From Liopterus haemorrhoidalis (taxonomy: Eukaryota > Arthropoda > Insecta > Coleoptera > Dytiscidae), in assembly GCA_963971575.1 (NCBI GenBank), contig OZ020611.1, positions 228,152,260 to 228,216,259 of the forward strand: a DNA stretch of 64,000 bases, read 5' to 3'. Both the position numbers and the translations under genes were made by a program. The notes below the pieces were generated by a model that searched no databases, was not told where the DNA came from, and was given only the letters and a program-made list of their open reading frames with translations. Shown here piece after piece: positions 26,101-33,200 of the stretch (its first letter is position 1; every line of letters starts with the position of its first letter).

Positions 26101-28121
26101 TTTAATAGAATCGAGCTGAAATACCGCCCATGTGTAAATTTTCATAAGATCACCCTCTACTAGTAGAATTCTATTACCAAATACCGTCCCTTTGATGAGC
26201 CGCTCGTGTGCGGCGCAAACTGTACTATTTATGTACTGTAATCCCTTGTCGCCGCGGTGCTTACGTTCCACTAACATACTGTAGACAAAATAACGCGAGT
26301 AATAAGATTAAACGCATACATATTATTTACAGTTGTGGACTGCCAAAATTGTAACAACCAGTTCTTTCAAGAGGAAAATTTCACTAATTAATAACAGTTT
26401 TTTTTTTTTTTTTTTTCAGTGTATAACAACATTAACAACCTGTTCGCATTTTGAAAAATATATAAATAAATAACAACCGGTTCATTCGAACTGGCTCCAG
26501 CCCAATACTGCATATATACATATACAAAAACTGGCATTATGTGAACATAGTGTGGAAGGGATGATAGTGGCCAGATAGATTCGAAACGCTCAAAGTGCTA
26601 CGAGCATATTTCATTGGTAATCGGCTGCTACTGTTCATTGCTACGCTTTTAAAAAATAATTTAAATTATTATGTCACAACTGCGTGTAATCAAAACTGCT
26701 GAACAAATACAAGGATAACGAGGGATAGCGTACTATTATTATTTCGTATGGCAATGTTTAGGTTTTAGAGATTTTAAGGTCGCGACTAGCGTCCTCTGTC
26801 ATGTAGTAGCCGAGACCACCGTGCCCTGTGAAGCTTGCCCCATATTTTCTAAAACTAATTCAGAGATACAGGCACTCATTGTAAAAAATCTGAGCCTATA
26901 GTTGCAACAGCCAAGTTTTGTTTTTTTTTTAATCTTTGTGCCCATACTAGGTTGATCTCATGATTCCACACTTTCAAAGCAAGTGAGCCAACCACTACGC
27001 TGCTGCAACCACAATTATATAACTGTAATAAAAATTCAAATAAAACGTTATAATGTGACATTTATGATATGTCAATTTATTTTTTTACCGTTGCTGGGTA
27101 AAAAATACTTATTCGCCAATCAGAGCAAGGGTAACTTATACTGCCCTTTATCTGAAGTGTCGTTGGCCAGATAAGATATTCTGGTGTTTATTCCGATGTT
27201 TATCCTATCTGAGCTTTATCCGAGCATTGTAAAAGCGATTTTTTGACTTTATACCGGGAATAGCGTTATCCGAGCTTTATCCAACGAAGGTAAAAGCGGC
27301 CCTTAATCAAATAAAAATGTAATACGTGACTAACATTTCTTTTACCTTTTCTGGTACCTTTTTAACAATTTTCAGAAACCTAAAAACTGAAGCTTTACCT
27401 ATAAACTGAATATCCCCCCGATATTACTTTAAACTACAAAGCTGTATGTAACGTTAAGGTACTAAGTTTCGTGTTTTTCTTAACCACAAAGTTGTATGTT
27501 CATTTTTCAAATTGTTAAAATGGTATTATTCAAAATTTTTTTTTCAAAATAATGCGGTAATGACAATAACATATCAATATATAGTTACTAAAAAAATTTC
27601 TTCCTTGTATTGTAACCTTCTATTGGTATTTTCCATTTCAAAATTTTTGAAGCTTGTTTTCTCAAATGTAATACACTTCGACATACAACCTTATTATTTT
27701 CAGCCGACGATATGTCAATGTCGGACTTATTAAAATTATTCGCGTTTCAATAGAAAATAGGGACTATGAACAAGAAAAATACCGTTGTTTCCATTCGGAA
27801 TAAAATGAAAAATGTTTTTACTTACAACAAATTACAAGTCTAGTGGATAGTAGATAGGGCCATGTTGGTGGAACGATTTTATTAAAATTACATTAACGGT
27901 TCAAAATGATCACCTGTATCGTATTAATCTTTTATTCAGACTATAAACTGAAGAACATTAAGTTACTAACACCGATATTAAATATTATCAATTTCGTTTT
28001 CATTCATATTTTACTTTCTCTTCTTTAAAATTATTTTGTTGGGATGTCATTATTTCGGTATCATTTTCGTTCTGCTCTCAGTCCCTCATGGAAAGTAAAA
28101 TGTAATAATTCTTACCTTCAT
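1901..28121 (-). CDS. SLC2A/GLUT-like sugar transporter, copy A (3' end outside window)
   Basis: Class I SLC2 facilitative sugar transporter of the major facilitator superfamily, expected in the plasma membrane. Coding exons in transcription order: 28121-28116, 22013-21915, 19094-18961, 18881-18680, 13654-13441, 8455-8265, 2113-1901. All join in frame across GT/AG introns, giving 353 codons without a stop. Visible family marks are a helix 1 GSGLQHGFNSG segment, IGRKNG after helix 2, GRFVLGAN in helix 4, ISPDHLRGA, ESPKYL after helix 6, QQFTGINAV in helix 7 and DKVGRR after helix 8. The start is fixed by an in-frame TAA 9 nt upstream of the ATG. The last helices and the C-terminal PETK segment would lie left of position 1. 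QQFTG replaces QQLSG, and the helix 5 glutamine (Gln161 of human GLUT1, aligned by eye from memory) is valine, so glucose transport should not be assumed. The reading frame looks intact; expression is not shown. Confidence 0.88.
2124..2335 (+). repeat. repeat beta, 5'-end fragment
   Basis: TGATGTGAAGTGTGAATTTT and CACACATTTCAGG match the 5' end of the complete beta copy at 6574-7627, then decay. It ends about 10 nt before the exon 7 acceptor of copy A. Confidence 0.65.
3221..3862 (+). mobile_element. foldback MITE (GCTGTTCAC family), copy 1
   Basis: Ends TGCTGTTCACTTTTGTAAG and ACAAAAGTGAACAGCA are inverted copies. The interior (GGTTACTTTTATAGTGT, CCTTACGCTGTAAAA) matches the copies at 52151-52736. 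A second MITE (3437-3834) is inserted in it. Confidence 0.75.
3437..3834 (+). mobile_element. palindromic TA-MITE (GGCTATTCC subtype)
   Basis: Inverted ends CAGGCTATTCCAAACG / CGTTTGGAATAGCCTA lie inside TA duplications. This is the innermost level of a four-deep nest in intron 6 of copy A. Confidence 0.82.
4338..5036 (-). mobile_element. PIF/Harbinger element inside Helitron copy 1
   Basis: About 40-bp inverted repeats start GGCTAAACACATAGTGAAGC, flanked by TAA (4335-4337, 5037-5039). The ends contain repeated GCAAAGC(A/G)GCG motifs. The minus-strand ORF (from 5000) reads MKAESKTEKECRAYKRV and matches the N-terminus of the better preserved copy at 61833-62219, but it is broken. A local inverted duplication at 4740-4830 repeats a TTTATTCTGTGAAC segment. 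Confidence 0.78.
5164..5405 (+). repeat. direct tandem duplication (about 130 bp unit)
   Basis: Two near-identical units share CACGCACTATCTTAGCTATA and ATCTATAACATT. The first unit is split by the Helitron: its left part, GTAACTCGGTTCGCAACTAT, is at 2581-2606. The duplication is therefore older than the Helitron insertion. Confidence 0.7.
5406..5880 (+). repeat. repeat beta, internal fragment
   Basis: Two diverged tandem versions of the beta segment that reads AAAATTCCT..., TCAATGTACATTA, TTTTTTCAGATTTTTAGTT and GGGTGGGGGACAAAAG. No ends and no tRNA-like module. Confidence 0.55.
5881..6573. other. unassigned intron sequence of copy A
   Basis: AT-rich sequence of intron 6. I see no element ends, no coding signature and no repeated block shared with the rest of the window. 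Confidence 0.5.
6574..7627 (+). repeat. repeat beta, complete copy
   Basis: Begins TGATGTGAAGTGTGAA with CAGGGTTTTGCAGGTA and ends ATACCTACAAAACCCTAAAA, so the termini are short inverted repeats. A GACA microsatellite (7556-7576) precedes the 3' end. A tRNA-like module lies at 7000-7073 on the minus strand. No protein is encoded. The layout (pol III-like boxes, GACA run, conserved 3' tail) resembles a SINE-like or foldback element, but the class is uncertain. Confidence 0.75.
7000..7073 (-). other. tRNA-like module, Asp(GTC)-like
   Basis: A-box-like TAGTAATTGG, a seven-base loop TTGTCAA (anticodon position GTC) and a B-box GAGTTCGAATCCTGTC are in tRNA order and spacing. The anticodon stem has mismatches, so it is not expected to be a functional tRNA gene. 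It occupies the same internal position as the modules at 12861-12927 and 51211-51289. Confidence 0.5.
7876..8206. mobile_element. Tc1/mariner-type MITE
   Basis: Roughly 30-bp inverted repeats (CTATAGTGCGTTCAAAGGTG and GAGTTTGCAGTA inward) around a non-coding core, with TA-centred ends. It lies 59 bp inside intron 6 of copy A, just after exon 6. Confidence 0.8.
8265..8455 (-). CDS. copy A coding exon 6 (central loop and helix 7)
   Basis: 191 nt, acceptor TTTTTTTAG, donor GTAAGTATT. Encodes the charged intracellular loop (FNEDEAAIELQKM, EERNKLPPVKLKDF) and helix 7 ending QQFTGINA. Confidence 0.88.
8570..10495 (-). pseudogene. mariner transposase, frameshifted and interrupted
   Basis: The expected start is ATG at 10495 (MNKIEYRAVVRYC), followed by a frameshift. 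The long frame from 10454 carries TELNDVYGNSASSISTIKYW, HTH, VTVDETWIHPNTPETKEQ (first catalytic Asp) and VFWDAHGIIHIDYL. A frameshift near 9843 leads to LFHQDNASIHKCAVAMAKIH (second Asp) and YSPDLTPCDYHLFPNLKKW (third Asp). The C-terminus GDYVEK lies left of the LINE insertion. The DD(34)D residues are present, but the reading frame is broken at three points. Confidence 0.92.
8604..9509 (+). mobile_element. non-LTR retrotransposon 3' fragment inside mariner
   Basis: Flanked by an exact 9-bp duplication TAGAACTAT (8595-8603, 9510-9518) that restores the mariner frame when removed. It encodes degenerate C-terminal LINE sequence on the plus strand: GVPSYLKGERR..., RRIARLRCENVERGNSYW and a Cys/His knuckle-like CREEEEDVEHLAKRC. 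The plus strand is strikingly purine-rich. Confidence 0.75.
10851..11007 (+). repeat. GTCGGAG-rich element end
   Basis: GGGATGGAGAGTCGGAGTCG resembles a hAT-type end (CAGGGATGG) with repeated GTCGGAG. A related piece with GGAGTCAGAGTCGGAGG is at 52931-53030. No partner end could be assigned. Confidence 0.35.
11197..12083 (+). mobile_element. hAT element with decayed transposase tail
   Basis: Ends CAGAAGTGCCCAACC / GGTTGGGCACCACTG with 8-bp duplication GTCTAGCG (11189-11196, 12084-12091). The plus strand near 11790-11890 still reads TNCFGSTYLYESGFSIMNLL, like the C-terminal hAT dimerisation region of GTF2IRD2/ZBED-type proteins, then stops. Confidence 0.88.
12194..12372 (+). pseudogene. pogo/Tigger transposase N-terminus
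   Basis: KRVRISISLEKKMEIIRQMK, followed by a CKIMNLPPSTITTIMKN helix-turn-helix, is the typical N-terminal DNA-binding domain of pogo/Tigger (CENP-B-like) transposases. Cut after about 60 residues by the beta repeat. Confidence 0.8.
12373..13200 (+). repeat. repeat beta, 3'-truncated copy
   Basis: Colinear with 6574-7627 from GTGTGAAGTGTGAATTTT through GATCGTTAATCCAC, then stops. It shares GAAGGCGG..., GTGTAGGACAAATTTT with the copy at 50690-51572. A tRNA-like module sits at 12861-12927. Confidence 0.75.
12861..12927 (-). other. tRNA-like module, Arg(CCT)-like
   Basis: TAGTCTAATGGTTAGCATTC is a good tRNA D-arm/A-box. The seven-base loop TTCCTAA puts CCT at the anticodon. ACGGTTCGCTACC is B-box-like. 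Stems are imperfect. Same place in repeat beta as the other two modules, but an unrelated sequence. Confidence 0.5.
13441..13654 (-). CDS. copy A coding exon 5 (helices 5-6)
   Basis: 214 nt, acceptor TTTTACAAG, donor GTAATT, ending in phase 1. Covers helices 5 and 6 and the ICKESPKYLF motif. The helix 5 segment reads TMYVFNLVIAL, where class I members usually have a glutamine two residues after the aligned histidine or tyrosine position. Confidence 0.87.
13926..14052. mobile_element. near-perfect hairpin MITE
   Basis: Two arms of about 52 nt differ at only two positions. They start TATACTAGCGTCGGCGAATC and continue AACGCACTTACGTC. The loop is about 23 nt. TA-flanked. No coding sequence. It lies in intron 4 of copy A. 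Confidence 0.85.
14417..15294 (-). pseudogene. Jockey-type LINE reverse transcriptase fragment
   Basis: SGVPQGSVLGPVLYVLYTSD and TFADDSVLLA are RT domains 4 and 5 (FADD catalytic box). After frame breaks near 15080 come VTLDAKLKWKEHI-like, YNKILIYKQIIRPAWLYGIQ and VRNANLHRNLGI, the thumb and C-terminal region of Jockey elements. 5'-truncated and frameshifted; in intron 4 of copy A. Confidence 0.85.
15299..15475 (-). pseudogene. mariner transposase C-terminal scrap
   Basis: GKRFSSDDEVKHTVKKY and FCNTGIKKL match the C-terminal region of mariner transposases. It abuts the LINE fragment directly, with no ends visible. Confidence 0.6.
16160..16380. repeat. possible Harbinger-type element end
   Basis: GTGCCGGTTTTACAATTCAT and repeated GGTTA/TAACC words (GGTTACC, GGTTAGC, GGTAACC) look like the motif-rich subterminal regions of the Harbinger elements elsewhere in the window. 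No opposite end found. Confidence 0.3.
16696..16790 (+). repeat. hAT-type 5' end
   Basis: CAGCGGTTTCCAAAGTGG followed by a GC-rich AGCGCGCCCCCCTAGGGG resembles non-autonomous hAT ends. The right end and duplication were not found. Confidence 0.4.
17444..17594 (+). pseudogene. MADF-domain (Myb/SANT-like) N-terminal exon
   Basis: MSKIDNLTEKNHRSVKDHLI, followed by LYDLAHPDYKNIRKTNKVW and DEIGKVLEID, is the first half of a MADF DNA-binding domain, the accessory-protein type carried by PIF/Harbinger elements. Without the MITE the exon would run into GATA-GTAAGTAGAT, a good splice donor, so the MITE landed in the donor site. Confidence 0.72.
17595..18001. mobile_element. palindromic TA-MITE (CTGTTCC subtype)
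   Basis: Ends AAGTCTGTTCCAAACGATTA and TAACCGTTTGAAACAGACTG, TA duplicated. Interior ATGAAATAACCCAAGC and CGTGACAACCTAAAAGAACG is common to the family. Confidence 0.88.
18470..18595 (+). repeat. repeat beta, 3' end
   Basis: Imperfect (AGACAGACAG) run, then ATAAGGGTTTTTTGGTGGT and CCTACAAAATCCTAAAAA. It ends four bases before the frame of exon 4 readthrough, in intron 4 of copy A. Confidence 0.6.
18680..18881 (-). CDS. copy A coding exon 4 (helices 3-4)
   Basis: 202 nt, acceptor TTTTACAG, donor GTAAGT. Encodes IGRKNG, helix 3, GRFVLGANAAINAG of helix 4 and ISPDHLRGA. Only 79 bp separate it from exon 3. Confidence 0.9.
18961..19094 (-). CDS. copy A coding exon 3 (loop 1 and helix 2)
   Basis: 134 nt, acceptor TTTATAG, donor GTATGT, ending in phase 2. 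Encodes VIKIWIIESHGLSEF and then FCLGGIVGGLFSG of helix 2. The first extracellular loop is shorter than in mammalian class I GLUTs. Confidence 0.88.
19554..20720. mobile_element. MULE-like element with tandem-repeat terminal inverted repeats
   Basis: Both ends are built of about ten units of a 14-16 bp repeat (TTCATCGAAAATCAA and variants on the left, its complement on the right), giving inverted repeats about 150-180 bp long. Exact 8-bp duplication CTACAGTC (19546-19553, 20721-20728). No transposase. A pogo-type MITE (19846-20308) is nested inside. Confidence 0.75.
19846..20308. mobile_element. pogo-type MITE
   Basis: Inverted ends CAGTAATCCCCCGAGATACG / GGTATCTCGGGGGATTATTG with TA duplication. 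Inner TTTACGTAAGTCGAA and ATTTACGTAAGCC repeat the arms. Confidence 0.8.
20742..21784 (-). mobile_element. PIF/Harbinger element with ACTAG-rich ends
   Basis: Ends TGCCGGGTTTACATTGGTAG / CTACCAATGTAAACCCGGTA with TAA duplication (20739-20741, 21785-21787). The subterminal zones hold many ACTAG/CTAGT words (AACTAGCGCAAGTAACTAG, GACTAGTAGAGTACTAGC). A transposase N-terminus lies at 21147-21584. Confidence 0.88.
21147..21584 (-). pseudogene. Harbinger transposase N-terminal fragment
   Basis: PKRKWVKKWIDKRATHGAL, then EYRLCLRMTPDDFNRLLNLV, VSPLIQRTDSLMRDAIPTR and KLELTLYL match the conserved N-terminal region of PIF/Harbinger transposases (nuclease family DDE_4). The catalytic region is absent; about 110 residues are recognisable and in frame. 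Confidence 0.8.
21915..22013 (-). CDS. copy A coding exon 2 (helix 1)
   Basis: Acceptor TTTTCAG, donor GTGAGA. 99 nt, phase 0 at both ends. Encodes 33 residues covering helix 1 with GSGLQHGFNSG, the counterpart of the GLUT segment around Asn34, and ends NVPNR. Confidence 0.88.
22171..23757 (+). repeat. repeat beta, diverged copy with nested MITE
   Basis: The 5' end ACGTGAAGTGTGAATTTTCA is at 22174, and the 3' end CCTACAAAACCCTAAAAAG is at 23740. Interrupted by the TGTCTCAATTTG-type MITE at 22953. A weak B-box-like GGATTTGAATG occurs at 22450 on the minus strand, but no convincing tRNA module. Confidence 0.6.
22953..23136. mobile_element. MITE with TCTGTCTCAATTTGTAATACG ends, short copy
   Basis: ATTATCTGTCCCATTTTG and CAAATTGAGACGGATTAT form inverted ends. 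The core GTAACCAGATCTAGTTTCG is shared with 24836-25314 and 52040-52126. Confidence 0.65.
23760..23825 (+). repeat. right-arm fragment of TA-MITE
   Basis: CTCATGACAACTTAGG and AATCGTTTGGAATAGCCTA match the right arm of the 31021-31196 copy. Confidence 0.55.
23828..24434. mobile_element. hAT-type MITE
   Basis: Ends CAGGGGTTCTTAAACTT / GTTTAAGAACCGCTG, 8-bp duplication GCCTAGAG (23820-23827, 24435-24442). GC-rich blocks (GGACCCCC, GGGGGTC) near both ends. Non-coding. In intron 1 of copy A. Confidence 0.9.
24836..25314. mobile_element. MITE with TCTGTCTCAATTTGTAATACG ends, long copy
   Basis: TTATCTGTCTCAATTTGTAA and TTACAAATTGAGACAGATTA are inverted. It directly abuts a TA-MITE at 25317. Confidence 0.7.
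25317..25722. mobile_element. palindromic TA-MITE (CTGTTTC subtype)
   Basis: Ends CAGTCTGTTTCAAACGCTTA / TAAGCGTTTGAAACAGACTG, TA duplication at 25315 and 25723. Confidence 0.88.
25759..27302. mobile_element. PIF/Harbinger-type element with TTATCC-rich ends
   Basis: Ends GGGCCGCTTTTACAAACC / GGTAAAAGCGGCCC with TTA duplication. Subterminal zones repeat TTATCC/GGATA and TTTATTCC words (GCTTTATCCGAGC, CGTTATCCGAGC). It encloses about 1.1 kb of unrecognised sequence, including a tRNA-like stretch at 26938-27004 and a 19-base poly-T at 26400. Confidence 0.72.
26938..27004 (-). other. degenerate tRNA-like sequence
   Basis: GCAGCGTAGTGGTTGGCTCA resembles a D-arm. CACTT/AAGTG form a perfect five-base anticodon stem around GCTTTGA. 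The T-arm position reads GAGATCAACC. Possibly a tRNA-derived SINE head; the boxes are too decayed for a tRNA gene. Confidence 0.35.
28116..28121 (-). CDS. copy A coding exon 1 (ATG AAG micro-exon)
   Basis: ATG AAG is followed directly by GTAAGAATT. The next exon begins GGT in phase 0, giving MKGVSGHL. An in-frame TAA lies three codons upstream. Copy B has the same arrangement at 49501-49506. The 5' UTR extends rightwards for an unknown length. Confidence 0.75.
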
Positions 28122-28592
28122 AATTGGTTAAGTTCAACAAAAATATGTTTCATTTATTATATTTTAGTATTGTAAATTATGTCAGGAAAATGTCAAAAAA
28201 AATGTCAAAAAAATTGACATTCACAGCTAATCAAGAGAGTCCATTTACCATAACAATGAGATGACGTCACAGTTGAAAAATTTCCCTTGTTGCTACTTCG
28301 CTAATTGTCAAAAATGTTAGGTTATATCGAACTACTTCTAAAAAGAGATTGAAAGCCTATATTTCCTATGGAGGAAAGGAATTAATGTATGATGCATAGC
28401 GGTTCTTTCCAAACGATTTGTTGCGAAATTTATGGTTTAAATTATATTAAGTGTGTAATGTACTATAAAATAAAATGAAAATGTCAATGTATAAAAATCA
28501 TCAGAAATAATTGTTTTTAGAAATGTGTCGTGTTCTTTTCATCCTTTTTATACAATCTACTTTAATTTTTCACCTCGTGTCACATAGGCATA
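28122..28592 (-). promoter_or_regulatory. presumed copy A 5' UTR and proximal promoter
   Basis: No initiator or TATA assignment can be defended. The first 100 bp upstream of the ATG share AAATTATGTCA, AAATGTCAAAAA and TTGACATT blocks with the same position in copy B (49507-49560), so this part is likely homologous non-coding sequence. Confidence 0.4.
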
Positions 28593-28706
28593 GTGGGTTC
28601 GGGAAGCAAACTCGGAGTGTACGGAGTCACTCTATTTAACTCCAGACCGTTCAAGGAAACGCGTTTAGGGCTTTTCTCGAACGCTCCGAGCTTGCTTCCC
28701 GAACCA
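28593..28706. mobile_element. short hairpin MITE upstream of copy A
   Basis: GGGTTCGGGAAGCAAACTCG and CCGAGCTTGCTTCCCGAACC are inverted with one mismatch in about 24 bp. It lies about 0.5 kb 5' of the copy A start codon. Confidence 0.6.
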
Positions 28707-29337
28707 ACCTAAAGAGAGCGGAAAGCAATGATAAGGAGTCAATTTTTTTATTATACGAATAGAATTTTTTTAATATTTTAATTTCAGATGTTCGTATAAT
28801 TTTACTTCGAATAATGAATATACAAATATTATTGCCAGTTCGAATAATTTATTATCGCTAGCTGAAAGTATAAATTTCACGAGTATGCTAAAATTACTTT
28901 TCGCTTGCATCTGATGATAATAAACCGTTATGATTCTACGTAACAGAGCTATAGGTTAAAATTAGAAAAAATAATGAACGTAACAAATGTAAATAGGACA
29001 TATTTTATTAATATAATATAATATTTATTTATCGACGAAGATACAAAATGAAATATTGTGATATTGACTATCACATTACAAATTACAAAACCTTTTGAAA
29101 TATACAAACACAATATACAGAATAAGATAAAAGTACGTTATAGAAATATCACCCAACATGAAAAATACTTAAATATACAAACAGTTCAAATACAGTAAAA
29201 ATAAAATATTTTAAAATTGCAATAGGGCACGTATTTATTTGATAGCAAACCTACAGCATATTGTCCATATATTTGACTTGTGTAAAATCATAAGAATATA
29301 TTGGATTTTTCAGTAAATAATTCTTCATAGTTCTTTT
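28707..29337. other. A/B spacer, unassigned
   Basis: AT-rich, no element ends or coding signature recognised. A TTCGTATAATTTTACTTCGA segment near 28792 is imperfectly repeated around it. Confidence 0.4.
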
Positions 29338-29460
29338 TTAGGGTTTTGTAGGTATGAACCCTTACACTCTTATACGCACCAAAAACCCCTTATATCGTCA
29401 TTCATGTGTCTGTCTGTACGGTAGAAATTGTAGCCAAACGGCTTAACATAGATTGTTGAA
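29338..29460 (-). repeat. repeat beta, 3' end (reverse)
   Basis: TAGGGTTTTGTAGGTATGAA, CCAAAAACCCCTTAT and TGTCTGTCTGTACGGTAGAA are the reverse complement of the beta 3' end. It truncates the transposon gene at 29455. Confidence 0.65.
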
Positions 29461-29807
29461 ATATGGCATTTTTACATTACGTATCCCAAGTGTTATAAAA
29501 TTGTCTAATTCTACAACAGATTTAGTACGTGTTGGTTTCTGTTTCGGGCTACTGAAAACTTCACCTCTCGATTGTTGTGCAGCGATTTTATTCACTTTAG
29601 AAATGCTGACATCTAATGCAGCAGCAACTCTCTAAAAACTTAATTGACAATAATTTTTAGAAAAATATTCAAGTGAAAAGACCATAGATATAAACAAAAT
29701 TTAATATTTACTTACATCTTTCACACATTTCAAATTCATTAAAGGTCCACCATTATCTCGCTCTCTTTCCAAATAATTAATAAGAGACAAAACCATCATT
29801 TGAGCGC
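29455..29807 (-). pseudogene. spliced helix-turn-helix transposon protein fragment
   Basis: Exon 1 (29807-29714) reads MMVLSLINYLERERDNGGPL, then NLKCVKD, and ends at GTAAGT. After a roughly 70-bp intron ending TTTTTAG, exon 2 reads RVAAALDVSISKVNKIAAQQ, PKQKPTRTKSVVELDNF. It resembles the N-terminal HTH part of insect proteins encoded by IS630/Tc1-like or related DDE transposons. Only the DNA-binding part is left; the family assignment is tentative. Confidence 0.55.
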
Positions 29808-30058
29808 GGCATTTTTATTACAATAATATTTGATTTAATGAAAAGTTTGAAATTTGATTTAATGAGGTTTTATTTGAAAAGAAAAAAGATTTAATTAAAA
29901 ACGACACCATTCTAAGTATGTATTGCGAAGGAGGCTCATGCTCTAATAAGGGGGCATATAAGGGTTAATATTGTTACTATACAGTACTTATTACAATAAA
30001 TATACAAAAAATATAAATAATACATTCATCATAATCCTTCACTATAATATTGATATAA

Positions 30059-30214
30059 CTATTCTTCTACCTTTTCTTCTTTCTTCGTTCTGAAACTGTT
30101 AACAATTTCTTGGATTGGTATATTTTTAGTTTCAGGCACAACGAACATAACAAAGAAAAATCCAAAGACATGCCACACGAGATAGATCAGGAACACGTAC
30201 CCATCAGTAAATTT
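30059..30214 (-). CDS. copy B coding exon 9 (helix 12 and C-terminus)
   Basis: 156 nt including TAG, acceptor TCTTTATAG. Encodes KFTDGYVFLIYLVW, helix 12, the family VPETKNIPIQEI motif and a short Lys/Glu-rich tail. No clear AATAAA signal is visible close downstream. Confidence 0.87.
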   Translation of the reverse strand, partial: KFTDGYVFLIYLVWHVFGFFFVMFVVPETKNIPIQEIVNSFRTKKEEKVEE

Positions 30215-33200
30215 CTATAAAGAGAACATACACATTTTAATTATATTTAACACAAATTAGGTATGAAGTATGAGAACTGATAAAAAATAGACTCTACTAG
30301 ATTTCCTCTATTGGTAACTCAAATTAACGCGTATCCCTCTAGTGGCAATAAAGCAAACACTTCTAAAAAGTATACTGTCATTGTTTACGTATAGTTCACA
30401 ATGTGTTTTTTTTTTTTTTTTGTTTCTGTCTATTCTCACTCCGTTTTTACGTTACGTTTTTTTGTTATAAAAATGTTTTAGTTTGCAAATATTCTTGTGT
30501 AGAATAAATTACCAGTTCTCTTTCTATAAAATTTCTAGAGAAATGTGTAGATATTAAGTATTCAAATAAATGTTTTAAGTTCAAAGTATAATATTTTATT
30601 ATCTATGTGAGTTTATAACATAGCACTAACATTATAACCACTGCAAATATTCATTTACAAACAGCAAATTTTATTATAAATGGATTTACAGATATTTGTA
30701 CACTTTTTTAATACTCGGTTGTAATTCAAATATACTGTACACAGCAAGAAAACGTAAATTTGACCAAAAATTGATCATAAACCAATATTGTTTACATACG
30801 ATGACAGTTGACTATCCTTTTTCGTGTCAAAAGGCGATAGTGGCGCCGTTTCGGTAATTTTAGTCGCGAATACACGGACCAGTACGCGGCAATTCGACGA
30901 CTGTCAACTCGACGACGGACGACTCGGCCACGATAATTCGGCGACGGTGAGAAATCTCAGGCACATAAATTATTTTTAAAAAAGATTATATATGCAAATG
31001 TAGCAGTTGGGTATAATGTAAAGTCTGTTTCTTTGGTTTAGGCGGAACTAGATTTTCAATTCTAGTTACTTTTACAGATTAATTGATGCTTTTGATAATT
31101 TTGTTTAGCAAAAACCTACTTCAAACCATAAAATAAGTGCTCATGACAACTTACAAAAATTCCAGTTGGTTCTGCTTAATCGTTTGGAATAGCCTATAAT
31201 AATAAAATTGTATATGTTTTGTTTAAATAAGCAGTGTTAGATTCCTAAATAAATATTTGGGATCCTCCTTACATCAAGTAAATATGCCACTCTTTTTTCA
31301 AAATTCCATTGGATACTAAATGGCATCTTGCTAGTCTACAACCATGTCGACAGACATGACAGTACGGGAGAGAAATTCAAACTGACCCAAGATTACTCTC
31401 GCAGTAAAAATTGTTGTAGCTTTGGAACTACTGAACCGATTTTAAAAATTCTTTCAATTCTGTCAATTCAATCAATCGTGTACCAAGTTTGCCTCTGAAG
31501 AAATATGTGTTGTCACTAATTACAAAAAATGCGTTTAATATGAATAGAAAACTTGACTATCGTTTCACCTACACGCACAAATTTTATTATATCTTTCGAA
31601 CTACTGAACCAATTTTTATAAAACATAGCCTAAAACCTAATACGATGATGCAAAACCGCATGAAAATTGGATCATCACTTCTCGAGTGAAAAAATCTGGT
31701 TACTTACTTCAACTGGTTCAAAACTAATACCAACACAAAAATTCGCAAACCAGTTGACAGCGACAGCAACAGAAGTGGCAATTGGTCTGGCATTAATTTT
31801 AAACATTTCTGTAACAATAAACCATGGAATCGGTCCTCCCAGAGCGAAGAAGAAGATGAACAAATATATTATTACTGTACATATCCAGGCTAAAATCGAG
31901 GATTTGTCCTACAAAACAATTTATTAACACAGGTTTGGTGAAAAACAGGTGAACGATGTGTTTTGATTTAAGTGTCTTTTTGGTATTTGCCAATTTGTTG
32001 CTTAAATGGAAATAATTTACCTCGGTTTTAGATCTGTTGGCCATGAGCGGTGAACCTATTGCACGCAACCAGTTATTACCCGCGCGAATGATGACATGCA
32101 AGCGATTTGAAATCAAAGTTATTTTTAATTTAATTTATTGTATAATGGCATTGGAATTTAAAAAGAAGCATACGAGGTGTGTTTGGAAAGAATCCGACCT
32201 TGTGCTATAGCAGGAGAAAGGGTTAACCTTGTCCAATAGCGATGACGTCTTCTTCAAAGTATTCTCCTTTGGAAGCCACAATCTTCTTCCAGTGATTCCC
32301 ACACTTCCGGCAGCATTCCTTAAAGTTAACCAGTAGTGCCTCTGGTTCACTTCCACTGCAAAGATGCTTTTGTCTTAGGGTCATATACCCATAATCATCC
32401 CCGGTAATGACCTTTTTGAACACATCTGCGTTGTTTCTAACCGATTCCATGTAGGCCTGAGCAACGTCCACACGATAATTCTTTTGATATTCTATCAGTA
32501 GCCGTGGAATGAATTTTGCAAGTACCCTCTTCATCCCTAAGTTTTGAATTAAATTTTCAGAATCAATAGTTTTTGCAATTCCAATATTTTCGTCGCACGA
32601 CTACCAGAACGAGGAACACTTTCGACTGAAGTACGACAACTTTTGAATCGTCTAAAACCAATCTTTAATTTGTGTATTTCTCATAGATCATCACCGTAAA
32701 CTTTAAAAATAACACCAATGGTGTCATACGAAAATGGACAAGTTTTTGGCATAATTTAATCCCTCAAGCAAAGACTTTGCTTGCGGGATTCAGTTGTAAA
32801 ACGCGACATTCACGATTTTTAATTCTTACACAAGGGCGTACCGTTGTCGACTGAAGATATACAGAGCCATACGTCTTGATAGGAGTACTCATAAATCTGA
32901 CCCTACATGGTGAAAACCTGTTTCTAAAAATAGGACACTCAGAAAGATATATCTTCCTATCTGAGTGGATATATCCACAGGTCGAATTCTTTCCAGATAC
33001 ACCTCGTATTGCGGAATATTATTAATTTAAACTGTAATGCCCGGTTGCACAAAAATCTTAAAACTAGTTATAAAATAAAATGAGACATGAAACACAAAAA
33101 TGCGTTACAATATCGCGACGTAACATTTAAAACTCGTTGTAAACTAAAACGTTGAAATTGGCTTTGGAACAGAACAGATTAAAGCGATTAAAGTTCTTTG

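Noticed and set aside
26065..26277. 70-codon minus-strand frame as a small gene
   Set aside because: No recognisable family; it lies inside a Harbinger-type element and repeats an internal MKI/FYEYLHTRG pattern with local duplication.
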